This document shows, piece by piece, positions 16,327 to 29,987 of a DNA stretch of 64,000 nucleotides (position 1 is the first letter of the stretch; every line of letters starts with the position of its first letter). This DNA comes from Thiohalobacter thiocyanaticus (GTDB lineage: Bacteria > Pseudomonadota > Gammaproteobacteria > Thiohalobacterales > Thiohalobacteraceae). Made by a program: the position numbers and the translations under genes. Location of the stretch: contig NZ_QZMU01000001.1 in the NCBI RefSeq assembly GCF_003932505.1, positions 2,232,001 to 2,296,000 of the forward strand. The letters are read 5' to 3'. The notes beneath the pieces are model-generated. The model searched no databases. It worked only from the letters and a program-made list of their open reading frames with translations, and was not told where the DNA came from.

Positions 16327-17271
16327 TCATTTCCCGAAGGTGCCAGCGGCCTGCTGGTCAGCGTGGTAGGAGGAGCGCACCATCGGCCCGCTGGCGACCT
16401 GGGCAAAGCCCAGCTCGCGGGCGATGTCGCCCAGCCGGTCGAACTCCTCCGGGGTGACGAAACGGTCCACCGGCAGGTGGTGCAGACTGGGCTGCAGGTA
16501 CTGGCCCAGGGTGAGCATGCCGCAGTCGTGGGCGCGCAGGTCGCGCATGACCTCGACGACCTCGTCGAGCTCCTCGCCCAGGCCCAGCATCAGGCCGGAC
16601 TTGGTAGGCACCTGCGGGTGGAGGGCCTTGAATTTCTTCAGCAGATCCAGCGACCACTGGTAGTCGGCGCCGGGGCGTGCCTTTTTGTACAGCCGCGGCA
16701 CGGTTTCCAGATTGTGGTTGAACACGTCGGGCGGGGCCTGGGTGAAGATGTCCAGCGCCCGGTCCATGCGGCCGCGGAAGTCCGGCACCAGGACCTCGAT
16801 CGTGGTCTTCGGGTTGTGCTCACGCACCGTTTCGATGCAGGTGACGAAGTGGCCGGCGCCACCGTCGCGCAGGTCGTCGCGGTCGACCGAGGTGATGACC
16901 ACATAGTTCAGGCCCATGGCCTGGATGGTGCGCGCCAGGTTGATCGGCTCCTCGGCGTCAAGAGGATCGGGCCTGCCGTGGGAGACGTCGCAGAAGGGGC
17001 AGCGCCGGGTGCAGATGTCGCCCATGATCATGAAGGTCGCCGTGCCGTGGCCGAAGCACTCGCCCAGGTTGGGGCAGGAGGCCTCCTCGCACACGGTGTA
17101 GAGGCGGTTGTCACGCAGTACCCGCTTGAGCCGTTGGACCTCGGGGCCGGCCGGGGATTTGGCGCGGATCCATCCGGGCTTGCGCAGCGGCTTCTCGGTC
17201 GGCTCGATCTTGATCGGGATGCGGGCCGTCTTGTCGGCGCCGCGCTGGCGCTTGATCGGAGTTTCGTTCAT
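16327..17271 (-). CDS. lipA: Lipoyl synthase
   Basis: 314 residues. Radical-SAM enzyme that inserts two sulfurs into octanoyl chains on lipoyl domains. Both cluster motifs are intact: [12 protein letters not shown] for the auxiliary sacrificial [4Fe-4S] cluster and CTRRCPFC for the SAM cluster. The terminal RSSYHADQ supplies the conserved serine. Length is normal for the family. lipB lies 33 bp upstream, as in many gammaproteobacteria. The last 177 bp are duplicated at 11973-12149, marking an islet boundary; the intact gene's tail may be the native or the imported version. Confidence 0.97.
   Translation of the reverse strand: MNETPIKRQRGADKTARIPIKIEPTEKPLRKPGWIRAKSPAGPEVQRLKRVLRDNRLYTVCEEASCPNLGECFGHGTATFMIMGDICTRRCPFCDVSHGRPDPLDAEEPINLARTIQAMGLNYVVITSVDRDDLRDGGAGHFVTCIETVREHNPKTTIEVLVPDFRGRMDRALDIFTQAPPDVFNHNLETVPRLYKKARPGADYQWSLDLLKKFKALHPQVPTKSGLMLGLGEELDEVVEVMRDLRAHDCGMLTLGQYLQPSLHHLPVDRFVTPEEFDRLGDIARELGFAQVASGPMVRSSYHADQQAAGTFGK
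16334..16510. repeat. Right copy of 177-bp direct repeat (intact lipA tail)
   Basis: Partner of 11973-12149. It lies inside the intact lipA coding sequence and marks the right edge of the islet at 12150-16333. Confidence 0.85.
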
Positions 17272-17304
17272 CTGATAACTACCTGATGTACGGGGAGAAA
17301 AACT

Positions 17305-17973
17305 TCAGGTATCCCCGTTTTCTGAGGGTTGTGGCTGATTCGCAGACGTACCAGTGTAGCCCAACTGGCGGGTGATTTGCGAGACCAGGTCGGCGTTCAC
17401 CCGGGTAATATCATGGGAAATCCCCAGGTTTTTCAGCTGAGTAACGGCCATGCCGGGGTGGCCGCAGGGATTGATGCGGGAAAAGGGTTCCAGGTCCATG
17501 TCGATGTTGAAGGCCAGGCCGTGGTAGCTGCCGCCGTGCTTGATGCGCAGACCCAGGGCGGCGATCTTGCCACCTTCCACATACACCCCGGGGGCGGCGC
17601 GGTCGGCCCAGGCATGGACGCCGTAGCCGGCCAGCACCTCGATGATGGCCTGTTCCAGCTTGCGCACCAGTGCCTGTACGCCCAGCCCGCGACGGCGGAT
17701 GTCGGCCAGCAGGTAGGCGACCAGTTGCCCCGGGCCGTGGTAGGTCACCTGGCCGCCGCGATCGATCTGCACCACCGGGATGTCGCCGGGGGCGAGCAGG
17801 TGCTCGGGCTTCGCTGCCTGGCCGAGGGTGAACACGGGCGGGTGCTGGACCAGCCAGAGTTCGTCGGGGGTGTCCGGGCCGCGGTTGGCCGTGAATGCCT
17901 GCATCGCCCGCCAGACCGGCTCATAGTCGCGCAGGCCCAGGTCGCGCACGATCAGGCGGTCATTGGCACTCAC
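17305..17973 (-). CDS. lipB: Octanoyl-ACP:protein N-octanoyltransferase
   Basis: 222 residues from a GTG start at 17973, which overlaps the ybeD stop by four bases (GTGA). Transfers octanoyl groups from acyl carrier protein to lipoyl domains, feeding LipA. Conserved parts visible: RGGQVTYHGPGQLVAYLL, the catalytic lysine in VEGGKIAALGLRIKHGGSYH and the acyl-accepting cysteine in INPCGHPGMAVTQL. The normal family length fits the GTG start; the frame stays open upstream but only by running through the ybeD gene. Confidence 0.95.
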   Translation of the reverse strand: MSANDRLIVRDLGLRDYEPVWRAMQAFTANRGPDTPDELWLVQHPPVFTLGQAAKPEHLLAPGDIPVVQIDRGGQVTYHGPGQLVAYLLADIRRRGLGVQALVRKLEQAIIEVLAGYGVHAWADRAAPGVYVEGGKIAALGLRIKHGGSYHGLAFNIDMDLEPFSRINPCGHPGMAVTQLKNLGISHDITRVNADLVSQITRQLGYTGTSANQPQPSENGDT

Positions 17974-18239
17974 AACACCATCACGATTTCTTCGGCCGCG
18001 GTCAGCTCCCGGTAGATGGCATCCAGCTGGTCCTTGCTGGTGGCGCGCACCGTGACGGTGACGGAGAGATAGTTGCCCCTGGCCGAGGCCTGGGTGCGCA
18101 CCGCGCCCTCGCCCAGGTCCGGCGCGTGCCGGCGCACCAGGCTGACCACCAGGCCTTCGAACTCCTCGGTGTAGGCGCCCATGGCCTTGATGGGGAAATC
18201 GCAGGGGAATTCCAGCAGGGTTTCGTCGTCGGAATCCAT
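17970..18239 (-). CDS. ybeD: YbeD/DUF493 family protein
   Basis: 89 residues, matching the small ACT-like-fold YbeD family in length and pattern (LEFPCDFPIKAMG, then VTVTVRATSKDQLDAIY). It nearly always sits just upstream of lipB and is thought to act in lipoylation or its regulation; the exact role is unknown. The stop overlaps the lipB start. Upstream it is separated from dat by the opposite-strand czc block, although dacA-dat-ybeD-lipB-lipA is the usual order. Confidence 0.9.
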   Translation of the reverse strand: MDSDDETLLEFPCDFPIKAMGAYTEEFEGLVVSLVRRHAPDLGEGAVRTQASARGNYLSVTVTVRATSKDQLDAIYRELTAAEEIVMVL

Positions 18240-18373
18240 GTCCGGGAGTATATCGTGAAACCGCCCGGGTTTTCAGTTCGCAGGCCGGGACAAGCGCAGC
18301 GTTCCCGGCAATCCGTGTTATGCCGGAAACGGGCCTGGCGGCCCTTATTCCGACTTGCGGTCTCCCTGAATTC

Positions 18374-18400
18374 GTATATCCGGGTTCATCCGCGGCTGAA
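18374..18400. repeat. Dispersed repeat copy at left edge of the czc block
   Basis: Sequence of the type TATCCGGGTTCATCCGCGGC. A near-identical copy lies at 24690-24713, at the other edge of the czc block, in the same orientation. Related copies lie at 5115-5150, 6121-6146, 6243-6259 and 38221-38251. Confidence 0.6.
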
Positions 18401-18479
18401 TGCATCCACAGCCTGCGCGGCCTTGTTTCGGGGGTACATGCTCGGTAACCTGAGTTGCGGTATGCATTACTGGCGGCAC

Positions 18480-18857
18480 ATGGCACGCAGACACCCACTG
18501 ATCATTCTGTGCATGATCGGCGCCTTTCTGTGCCTGTCGCTGCTGCCCGCGCACCTGCATGTCTATCACCCCGGGCCGGGGCATGCGCATGCAGCAGAGC
18601 ATGGCGTACATGCCCATTTCTCGCTCGATTCCACCGAGCACGGGCACGAACACCGGCATGTGATCGACCTCGATCAGAACACCCTGGCCAAGAAGCTGAT
18701 GGATCCGCTGGCACCAGCGGCCCTGCTGTTGGCGCTGTTCCTGCTGCTGCCGCGACTGTGGTCGCGACCGGTCCGTTTTCCGGTACAGTCGCATGCACCT
18801 CCTCATTCCCATCCCGCCGATCTGATACCTCCCCTGCGCGCGCCACCGCGTTCCTGA
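18480..18857 (+). CDS. Small His-rich membrane protein preceding czcCBA
   Basis: 125 residues from ATG 18480; an in-frame ATG at 18438 would add 14 and has GGGGG close upstream, so the start is uncertain. An N-terminal helix (LIILCMIGAFLCLSLLPA) is followed by a His-rich stretch (HLHVYHPGPGHAHAAEHG, HGHEHRHV). A second hydrophobic helix lies near LAPAALLLALFLLLP, then a Pro/His tail. The histidines suggest periplasmic zinc, cobalt or cadmium binding that could supply the pump downstream. It is of the same general design as the gene at 4580-4966, which also heads a metal RND operon, but the sequences are not closely alike. It is probably co-transcribed with the next three genes. Confidence 0.7.
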   Translation: MARRHPLIILCMIGAFLCLSLLPAHLHVYHPGPGHAHAAEHGVHAHFSLDSTEHGHEHRHVIDLDQNTLAKKLMDPLAPAALLLALFLLLPRLWSRPVRFPVQSHAPPHSHPADLIPPLRAPPRS

Positions 18858-18952
18858 TCCCGCTTCTGTCGTAGTCGCCCGACGGCCCGGATGATGCCGG
18901 CCGTCGCCCTGGTGTGCCGGACCGGTCAGGCCCGGCGAACGGAGTCAGATCG

Positions 18953-20220
18953 ATGCAACCCTTCATTGTCGCGCCCGCACTGGGTGCCAGCCTGCTGGCC
19001 GCTGCAGCGGTCTCCGCCGTGGCGGCGGATGACGCCCCGGGACTGGTGCTGGAACAGGTGATCGTCCGGGTGCTGGAGCACAACCCGCAGCTGCAGGCCT
19101 TTGAGATCGAGGCCCGTGCCGCCGGTGCCCGTGTGCGCCAGGCCGGCCAGTCCACGCCCTGGCGGCTGGGCCTGGAGCTGGAGAACATCCTGGGGACAGG
19201 GCCTTTCGAGGGCGTGAAGCGACCCGAGGCCACCCTGAGCCTTGCCCGGGTACTGGAAACGGGCGGCAAGCCCGGACTGCGGGCCGGACTGGCGGAGTCG
19301 CGGCTCGGGCTGCTGCGCAGCGAACAGGATGCCCGCCGACTGGATGTGCTGGCCTCGGCGGCGCGGCGGTTCGTGGAGGTGGTCGCGCTGCAGCAGCAGG
19401 TGCGGCTGGCACGGGATGAGCTCGAGCTGGTGCGCGCCAACCGGGAATCGGCGCGCCGGCGGGTGACGGCCGGGCGCAGCCCCGACGCTGAACTGGCCCG
19501 CGCCGGCATTGCCGTGGATCGTGCCGAACTGGCGCTGGTGCAGGCGCAGGGCGAACTTGACAGCGCCCGGGTCCACCTGGCCGCCCAGTGGGGGGCGGAC
19601 AGGCCGGACTTCACCCGCGCCGAGGCCGGGCTGTTCCGGCTGGCGGAACCGGCGCCGTTCGAAGACTATGCCGCGCAATTGCAGCGCAACCCGGAACTCG
19701 CCCGCTTTGCCACCCGCGCGCGGCTGGCCGAGACCCGGCAGCGGCTGGCGGGGGCGCGCGCCCGGCCCGACGTCGAGCTCGGGGGCGGCGTGCGCTATCT
19801 GGGCGAGGGCGACGAGGCCGCGCTGATGTTCTCGGCCAGTATCCCGCTGGGCAGCCGGCGGCGGGCCGAACCCTACACGCAGGAGGCGGACGCCCGGGCG
19901 CGCCTGGAACCGCTGCAGCAGGAAAGCCGGCGCCTGGAGCTGCGGGCCACCCTGTATGCCATCCACCGCCAGCTCATGCAGGCGCGCGGCCGGGCGCTGC
20001 GGTTGCGGAGTGACATCATCCCCGCCGCCGAGCAGGTGCTGGAGGACTACACCAGGGGCTATGCCCAGGGCCGTTATTCGCTGCTGGATCTGACCCAGGT
20101 CCGCCGCATCCTGGTGGAGCTGCGCCGGGAGGCGCTGGCGGCCGCGACCGATTACCACCTGTCCCGCATCGAGCTCGATCGCCTGATCGGTGCCGGGCCT
20201 GTCACTGGAGGGCAATCCTG

Positions 20221-20221
<1 letters not shown>
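18953..20221 (+). CDS. czcC: CzcC-like outer-membrane channel
   Basis: 422 residues of the OEP/TolC family. Signal peptide ends near AVSAVAADDAPG. Two helical repeats follow, with LELENILGTGPFEGVKRPEA typical of CzcC-type channels. The ATG at 18953 has GGAG upstream; a GTG 39 bases earlier is less likely. The stop overlaps the start of the adaptor gene (TGATG). Together with the next two genes it should form a divalent-metal exporter across both membranes. Confidence 0.88.
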
Positions 20222-24658
<4,437 letters not shown>

Positions 24659-24689
24659 GTCGGTTGACTGGCTGGTGTTTCGGGGGATG

Positions 24690-24713
24690 GTATCCGTGTT
24701 CATCCGTGGCTCA
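24690..24713. repeat. Dispersed repeat copy at right edge of the czc block
   Basis: TATCCGTGTTCATCCGTGGC lies just after the czcA stop, in the same orientation as the copy at 18374-18400. The pair brackets the block that interrupts the dacA-dat/ybeD-lipB-lipA order. Confidence 0.6.
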
Positions 24714-24751
24714 AGTACCGCAGTGGTGGTGACATCCCGAACGGGCCGATT

Positions 24752-25615
24752 TCAACCGGCGCGCCCTTCCCGCACCGCCTGCTTGTATTCCCGGTAGAGC
24801 CCATGCATCCGCCGGTACAGGGGGCCGGGCCGGCCGTCGCCCACGGGCCGGCCGTCGAGGGTGGTGACGGGCATGATCTCCTTGGTGGAACTGGTCAGCC
24901 AGACCTCGTCGGCGGTCCGCAGTTCGGCTTCGCCGATGGCGTTCTCGCGGTGGGGTACGCCGTGGCCGGCGGCCAGTTCAATGACCAGGTCACGGGTGAT
25001 GCCGGGCAGCAGCAGCGGGCCCTTGGGCGGGGTGATCAGCGTTCCGTCGCGGACGATGAACAGGTTGCTGGCTGCGCCCTCGGTGGCGTGCCCGTCGCGG
25101 ATCAGGATGGCCTCGGCAGCGCCTGCTTCCACTGCCTGCTGGCGCAGCAGCACATTGGGCAGCAGGGTGATGGCCTTGATGTGACAGGACTGCCAGCGGA
25201 TGTCGTCCAGGGAGATGGCGGCGATGCCGCGCTCGGCCAGCGCCGGATCGGGGTCGGGAATCGGGTTGCTCATGGCGAACACGGTCGGTTCGAGGCCCAG
25301 GGGAAAGGCATGGTCGCGCCGGTCCATGACGCCGCGCGTCACCTGCAGGTATACGGACTGGTCTGTACCCGGGTTTTCGCCGATCAGTTCCTCCAGGATG
25401 CCGCTCCACTGGGTTTCGGTGTAGGGATCGGGAATGCGTACCGCGCGCAGGCTGTCGGTCAGGCGCTGCAGGTGCGGCAGCAGGCGGAACAGGTGCCCGC
25501 CATAGGCCGGGATCACCTCATAGACGCCGTCACCGAACAGAAAGCCGCGATCCATGACCGAGACGCGGGCCTGATCGGAGGGCAGGAATTCGCCGTTGAG
25601 AAAGACAGTGGACAT
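24752..25615 (-). CDS. dat: D-amino-acid transaminase (class IV PLP aminotransferase)
   Basis: 287 residues. Fold type IV aminotransferase: MDRGFLFGDGVYEVIP near the start, the PLP lysine K147 in CHIKAITLLPNVLLRQQA and the glutamate loop ATEGAASNLFIV. Within the branched-chain/D-amino-acid/ADC-lyase superfamily, D-alanine transaminase is favoured because the gene sits beside dacA as in many gammaproteobacteria. D-alanine and D-glutamate for peptidoglycan are the likely products. Confidence 0.85.
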   Translation of the reverse strand: MSTVFLNGEFLPSDQARVSVMDRGFLFGDGVYEVIPAYGGHLFRLLPHLQRLTDSLRAVRIPDPYTETQWSGILEELIGENPGTDQSVYLQVTRGVMDRRDHAFPLGLEPTVFAMSNPIPDPDPALAERGIAAISLDDIRWQSCHIKAITLLPNVLLRQQAVEAGAAEAILIRDGHATEGAASNLFIVRDGTLITPPKGPLLLPGITRDLVIELAAGHGVPHRENAIGEAELRTADEVWLTSSTKEIMPVTTLDGRPVGDGRPGPLYRRMHGLYREYKQAVREGRAG

Positions 25616-25707
25616 GGTTGGATCCGGTGAGGAATCTTTGGCTTAGACTGTCATCCCGGCCTGCGCCGGAATGACGAAGTGAAAACTGATCGGGAATCGC
25701 CTTGGTT

Positions 25708-26862
25708 TCACTCGAAATACAGCAGCACCTCGTCCACCGTCCGCTGCCAGAAGGATCCCTCGTCCACCGACTGCAGTGCGACCAGTGGCACCTCGGTGAG
25801 TGTTGCGCCGTCGAGATTGATGACCAGGCTGCCCTGGGACTCGCCGGCGGCGACCGGGGCGATGATGCGCGGGGCGCGCTGCACGTTGGCCTGCAGTTCG
25901 TCGTAACGCCCGCGCGGGATGGTCAGATAGAGGTCCTGCTCAACCCCGAGGGGCAGGCTTTCGCTGGCGCCCTTCCAGATCCGGGCATCGACCAGTTTGG
26001 CGCCGGCGTCGTAGAGCTTGTGGGTCTCGAAGAAGCGGAAGGCGTAGTTGAGCAGGGACTGGCTGGCCTCGGCGCGCGCCTCCTCGCTGGACGTGCCCAG
26101 CACGACCGAGATCAGGCGCATGCCCTCGCGCTGGGCGGAGGTGACCAGGCAGTAGCCGGCGGCCTCGGTATGGCCGGTCTTGATGCCGTCGACCGAGGCA
26201 TCCCGCCACAGCAGCTTGTTGCGGTTGTTCTGGGTGATTTCGTTATAGGTGTAACTCTTCTGCGAGTACCACTCGTAGTATTCCGGGAACTCGCGGATCA
26301 GGGCACGTGCGACCCTGGCGATGTCGGCCGCCGACATGTAGTGCTCAGGGTCCGGCAGGCCGGTGCTGTTCATGAAGTGGCTGTTCTCCAGGCCCAGATC
26401 GGCTGCGTACTTGTTCATGTACTCGGCAAAGGTCGCCTCGCTGCCGGCAATATGCTCGGCCAGGGCGACGGTGGCGTCGTTGCCGCTCTGAATGATGACC
26501 CCTTTGAGCAGCTCCTCGACGCTGACCCGGGTGCCGACCTCGATGAACATGCGCGAGCCTGGCATGCGCCAGGCACGCTCGCTGACCGTGACCTGGTCGT
26601 CCAGGCTCAGGGCTTCCTTCTGGAGCTCCTTGAACACCACATAGACGGCCATCATCTTGGTGATGCTGGCCGGCTCCACCGGGCTGTGACTGTCCTTCTC
26701 CGCCAGCACCTGTCCGCTGTGGTAATCGATGAGCAGGTAGGAACGGGCGCCGACATCGGGAGCCTTGGGCACCGGCATGGGTGCGGCGGCCGTGGCCTGG
26801 AAGGCCAGCAGGAGGAAGACAGTCAGGAATCTGTGAGCGAGCTGGAGAACGGGTTTAATCAT
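25708..26862 (-). CDS. dacA: D-alanyl-D-alanine carboxypeptidase (PBP5/6 family)
   Basis: 384 residues from the ATG at 26862 (MIKPVLQLAHRF), chosen because it gives a normal signal peptide; an earlier in-frame ATG would add 15. Active-site motifs: S66-I-T-K69, SGN in IIQSGNDATVALAEH and KTG in VDGIKTGHTEAAGY. The C-terminal beta domain ends in a short amphipathic tail. It trims the terminal D-Ala from peptidoglycan pentapeptides on the periplasmic side. It precedes dat in the same direction. Confidence 0.94.
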   Translation of the reverse strand: MIKPVLQLAHRFLTVFLLLAFQATAAAPMPVPKAPDVGARSYLLIDYHSGQVLAEKDSHSPVEPASITKMMAVYVVFKELQKEALSLDDQVTVSERAWRMPGSRMFIEVGTRVSVEELLKGVIIQSGNDATVALAEHIAGSEATFAEYMNKYAADLGLENSHFMNSTGLPDPEHYMSAADIARVARALIREFPEYYEWYSQKSYTYNEITQNNRNKLLWRDASVDGIKTGHTEAAGYCLVTSAQREGMRLISVVLGTSSEEARAEASQSLLNYAFRFFETHKLYDAGAKLVDARIWKGASESLPLGVEQDLYLTIPRGRYDELQANVQRAPRIIAPVAAGESQGSLVINLDGATLTEVPLVALQSVDEGSFWQRTVDEVLLYFE

Positions 26863-26943
26863 TGGCTGGGTGTTTCGAATCCGGTCAGACATTGATAACA
26901 GGGCCATTGCGACGATGTCGCAAAAGGCTTGATCAGAGATTCC

Positions 26944-27765
26944 CTAGTCTACCACGACGTGGGGCCGCTGGATGCCGAAGCGGGCCAGGGATTCGGCCAT
27001 GCGGTCGGCGTCCTCGACGCTGGCCAGCGGGCCTATGCGCACGCGGAATACCGGTCTCTGGTCGCTGTAGCCCTGCTGAATCTCGATGCCGGGCAGGTCG
27101 ATGTCCTGCAGCCGGTGGCTCAGCCGCTCGGCGTTGTCGCGGGAGCTGAAGGCGCCCACCTGCAGATACAGGCTGGAACTGCCGTCGGAGTCCGGCATCA
27201 GTGCCGGGCGCGGGGCGGCGCTGGCGCTGCGCAGCCGGGGCTCGGACTGGGCGGGGTTGAGGGCGACGACCTCCACCGGCGCGGTGCCGGTGGCGACGAT
27301 GCCGAGCTTTTTTGCTGCCACGTAGGACAGGTCGATGATGCGGCCCTCGTGGAAGGGGCCGCGGTCATTGATCTTGACCACGATGCTGCGGCCGTTGCGC
27401 AGGTTGGTCACCCGGGCATAGGTGGGCAGTGGCAGGCTCTTGTGGGCGGCGGTCATGGCGTACATGTCGTAGGGCTCGCCGCTGGAGGTGCGCCGGCCGT
27501 GGAACTTGGTGCCGTACCAGGAGGCGAGGCCGCGCTCGGCATAGCCGTGGCTCGACTCCATGACGTAATAGCGCTTGCCGAAGACCTCGTAGGAGCTGGG
27601 ATTGCCGTAGCGGCTGCGGGGCTCATGGCGCGGGACGGCGTCGGGGATGCCGGCGACGTCCACATCGCGGCCGGGAGCGCCGTCGCGGCTGACGTGGGCA
27701 CCGCCGCCGCAGGCGCTCAGCAGCAGGGCGGTCAGCGCGTAGAGGAACAGGCGTGTCGTTGTCAT
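26944..27765 (-). CDS. rlpA: Septal ring lytic transglycosylase RlpA
   Basis: 273 residues. Lipoprotein: signal ends in LLSAC with Cys19 as lipid site. Double-psi beta-barrel domain with GLASWYGTKFHGRRTSSGE and the catalytic aspartate in KINDRGPFHEGRIIDLS. A C-terminal SPOR domain (LYLQVGAFSSRDNAERL) binds denuded glycan at the division site. It is the last of the rod-shape genes before dacA, in the usual order. Confidence 0.95.
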   Translation of the reverse strand: MTTTRLFLYALTALLLSACGGGAHVSRDGAPGRDVDVAGIPDAVPRHEPRSRYGNPSSYEVFGKRYYVMESSHGYAERGLASWYGTKFHGRRTSSGEPYDMYAMTAAHKSLPLPTYARVTNLRNGRSIVVKINDRGPFHEGRIIDLSYVAAKKLGIVATGTAPVEVVALNPAQSEPRLRSASAAPRPALMPDSDGSSSLYLQVGAFSSRDNAERLSHRLQDIDLPGIEIQQGYSDQRPVFRVRIGPLASVEDADRMAESLARFGIQRPHVVVD

Positions 27766-27804
27766 TGCGGATTACCTCGCATCACTACAGCCCCTTGACC
27801 TGAC

Positions 27805-27831
27805 AAAAGCCCCGGCCAGCGTGGTCGGGGC
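27805..27831 (-). terminator. Rho-independent terminator after mltB
   Basis: On the minus strand GCCCCGACC-ACGCT-GGCCGGGGC forms a 9-bp stem (one G-T pair) followed by TTTT. It lies between mltB and rlpA and could end the mreB-to-mltB transcript. Confidence 0.7.
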
Positions 27832-27856
27832 CTGCCCGGAGCGCGCTGGACTGCGT

Positions 27857-28843
27857 CTACTCCTGCACCCGACCCTGTTCGCGCCGCTCGGCGATGGCGC
27901 GCGAGAGCTGGTGCACCGCCATGGCATAGAGCGGGCTGCGGTTGTACCGGGTGATGACGTAGAAATTGTTGAATACCACCCAGTACTCCTGGCCGTCGGC
28001 CGTCTTCAGCGCGATCAGGCCCACCCGGGTGTCGGGATCGATGCCGGTTTCGGGACTGACGCCGTATTCATCCAGTTTTCCGGCCGGGATGCTCGGCTTG
28101 ACGCCAGCCTCCAGCAGTGTCTGGTGAGAGTCCCCCTCGACGCGGGCGCGCACGGCCACCGGTGCCCCGTGCGCCCAGCCGTGAACATGCAGATAATTAC
28201 CCACACTGCCGAGGATGTCCTCCGGGCTGTGCCAGAGATTGCGCTGGCCATCGTCGTCGAAGTCCACTGCATAGTGGCGGTAACTGCTGGGAATGAACTG
28301 GCCGTGGCCCATGGCGCCGGCGTAGGAGCCCAGCGCATCGGCCATGTCGATGCCTTCCTCGCGGCTGAGGAGGAAGAACTCGCGCAGCTCACTGCGGAAG
28401 AAATCGGCCCGCGGCGGATAGTCGAAGCCGAGGGTGGCCAGCGCATCCAGCACCCGGTAGCGTCCTGCGTGCCGGCCATAGCGGGTCTCGACGCCGACGA
28501 TGGCGACGATCACCCGGGGATCGACCCCGAGCTCCTGCTCCACCCGTTCCAGGATGGTCTCGTGTTCGTCCCAGTAGACGGCGCCGAGCTCGATGCGTTC
28601 GCGGTTGACGAAAATGGGCCGGTACTGGAACCAGGGTTTGGCCTCGGCCGGGCGCGCGATGGCGTCCAGGATGCTCTGCTGTTTCTCCGCCGAACGCAGT
28701 CGGCCGCGGACCTCGTCGGCATCGAAGCCGGCCTCGACCAGCTCCTGCACGAAGGCGTCGGCCTGCGGGTGCTCGGCATAGGAGTCGGCCGCGGCCTGGC
28801 CGGTGAACAGGGCGAGCAGTGCGAGTATCAATGGCTGGCGCAT
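27857..28843 (-). CDS. mltB: Membrane-associated lytic murein transglycosylase B
   Basis: 328 residues. Signal peptide (LILALLALFTGQAAA) without a clear lipobox cysteine, so this is probably a soluble periplasmic form. The catalytic glutamate lies in VAIVGVETRYGRHAGRY; AMGHGQFIPSSYRHYAVDFD is also diagnostic. It cleaves glycan strands to 1,6-anhydro products. It starts six bases after the rodA stop, so it belongs to the rod-shape operon. Confidence 0.93.
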   Translation of the reverse strand: MRQPLILALLALFTGQAAADSYAEHPQADAFVQELVEAGFDADEVRGRLRSAEKQQSILDAIARPAEAKPWFQYRPIFVNRERIELGAVYWDEHETILERVEQELGVDPRVIVAIVGVETRYGRHAGRYRVLDALATLGFDYPPRADFFRSELREFFLLSREEGIDMADALGSYAGAMGHGQFIPSSYRHYAVDFDDDGQRNLWHSPEDILGSVGNYLHVHGWAHGAPVAVRARVEGDSHQTLLEAGVKPSIPAGKLDEYGVSPETGIDPDTRVGLIALKTADGQEYWVVFNNFYVITRYNRSPLYAMAVHQLSRAIAERREQGRVQE

Positions 28844-28849
28844 GGGTGG

Positions 28850-29962
28850 CTAACTCTGCAGTAATCTGCGATGGGTATGGATGGACATCAGCATACCGAA
28901 TCCGGCCAGCAGGGTCACCATCGATGTCCCGCCGTAGCTGACCAGGGGCAGCGGCAGTCCGACCACCGGCAGCAGACCGGTCACCATGCCGGTGTTGACG
29001 ATCAGGTAGACGAAGAATGTCAGCGACAGACTGCCGCCCAGCAGCCGGGTGAAGGTGTCCTGGGCGCGGGTGGCGAGATACAGCCCGCGCAACAGGATGA
29101 AGGCATAGACACCGAGCAGCAGCAGTACCCCGACCAGGCCGAATTCCTCGGCCAGCACGGCGAAGATGAAGTCGGTGGAACGCTCGGGCAGGAATTCCAG
29201 GTGCGACTGGGTGCCGTTGAGCCAGCCCTTGCCGTACAGGCCGCCCGAGCCGATGGCGATCTTGGACTGGATGATGTGGTAGCCCGCCCCCAGCGGGTCC
29301 TGCTCGGGGTTGAGGAAGGTGATCACCCGCTGGCGCTGGTAGTCGTGCATGAAGTACCACAGCACCGGCAGCAGGGCGCCGGCCAGTACGCCCAGCCCGG
29401 CCAGCAGCCGCCAGGACAGCCCGGCCAGGAACAGCACGAAGAAGCCGGCGCTGGCGATCAGCAGCGAGGTGCCGAGATCCGGCTGGCGGGCAATGAGTAC
29501 CGTCGGGACGATGATCAGCAGGCCCGCCCCCAGCAGCCGCCTGCCGTCCGGCGGCAGGCGGGCATCGGCCAGGAACCAGGCGATCATCATCGGCACCAGC
29601 AGCTTCATCACCTCCGAGGGCTGGAAGCGGATCACACCCAGATCCAGCCAGCGCTGGGCGCCCTTGCCGACATCACCCATGACCAGCACGGCCACCAGCA
29701 GTCCGACCCCGGCGCTGAACAGCCAGGGCGTCCAGCGGTGCAGCAGCGAGGGTGGGATCTGGGCGACCACGAACATGACCACGAAGGCCAGACCCAGGCG
29801 GATGAGCTGGCGGTTCAGCACCGCCTCGCTCTGGCCCGAGGCGCTGTAGAGCACCACCAGCCCCAGCGCGCACAGGGCGAGCAGGCCCACCAGCAGCATG
29901 CCGTCAAGGTGCAGGCGCTGCATCAGGGTGCGTCGGGTACCGGAGCCGGGGTTGATTTCCAT
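28850..29962 (-). CDS. rodA: Peptidoglycan glycosyltransferase RodA
   Basis: 370 residues, about ten transmembrane helices, SEDS family. Conserved loops include GAQRWLDLGVIRFQPSEVMK and the catalytic region near KIAIGSGGLYGKGWLNGTQ. It polymerises lipid II during elongation with its partner PBP2, encoded 25 bp upstream. The C-terminal VSYGGTSMVTLLAGFGMLM is typical. Normal family length. Confidence 0.96.
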   Translation of the reverse strand: MEINPGSGTRRTLMQRLHLDGMLLVGLLALCALGLVVLYSASGQSEAVLNRQLIRLGLAFVVMFVVAQIPPSLLHRWTPWLFSAGVGLLVAVLVMGDVGKGAQRWLDLGVIRFQPSEVMKLLVPMMIAWFLADARLPPDGRRLLGAGLLIIVPTVLIARQPDLGTSLLIASAGFFVLFLAGLSWRLLAGLGVLAGALLPVLWYFMHDYQRQRVITFLNPEQDPLGAGYHIIQSKIAIGSGGLYGKGWLNGTQSHLEFLPERSTDFIFAVLAEEFGLVGVLLLLGVYAFILLRGLYLATRAQDTFTRLLGGSLSLTFFVYLIVNTGMVTGLLPVVGLPLPLVSYGGTSMVTLLAGFGMLMSIHTHRRLLQS

Positions 29963-29987
29963 TCAGTGCCTCGTGTCCTTCACGTCA

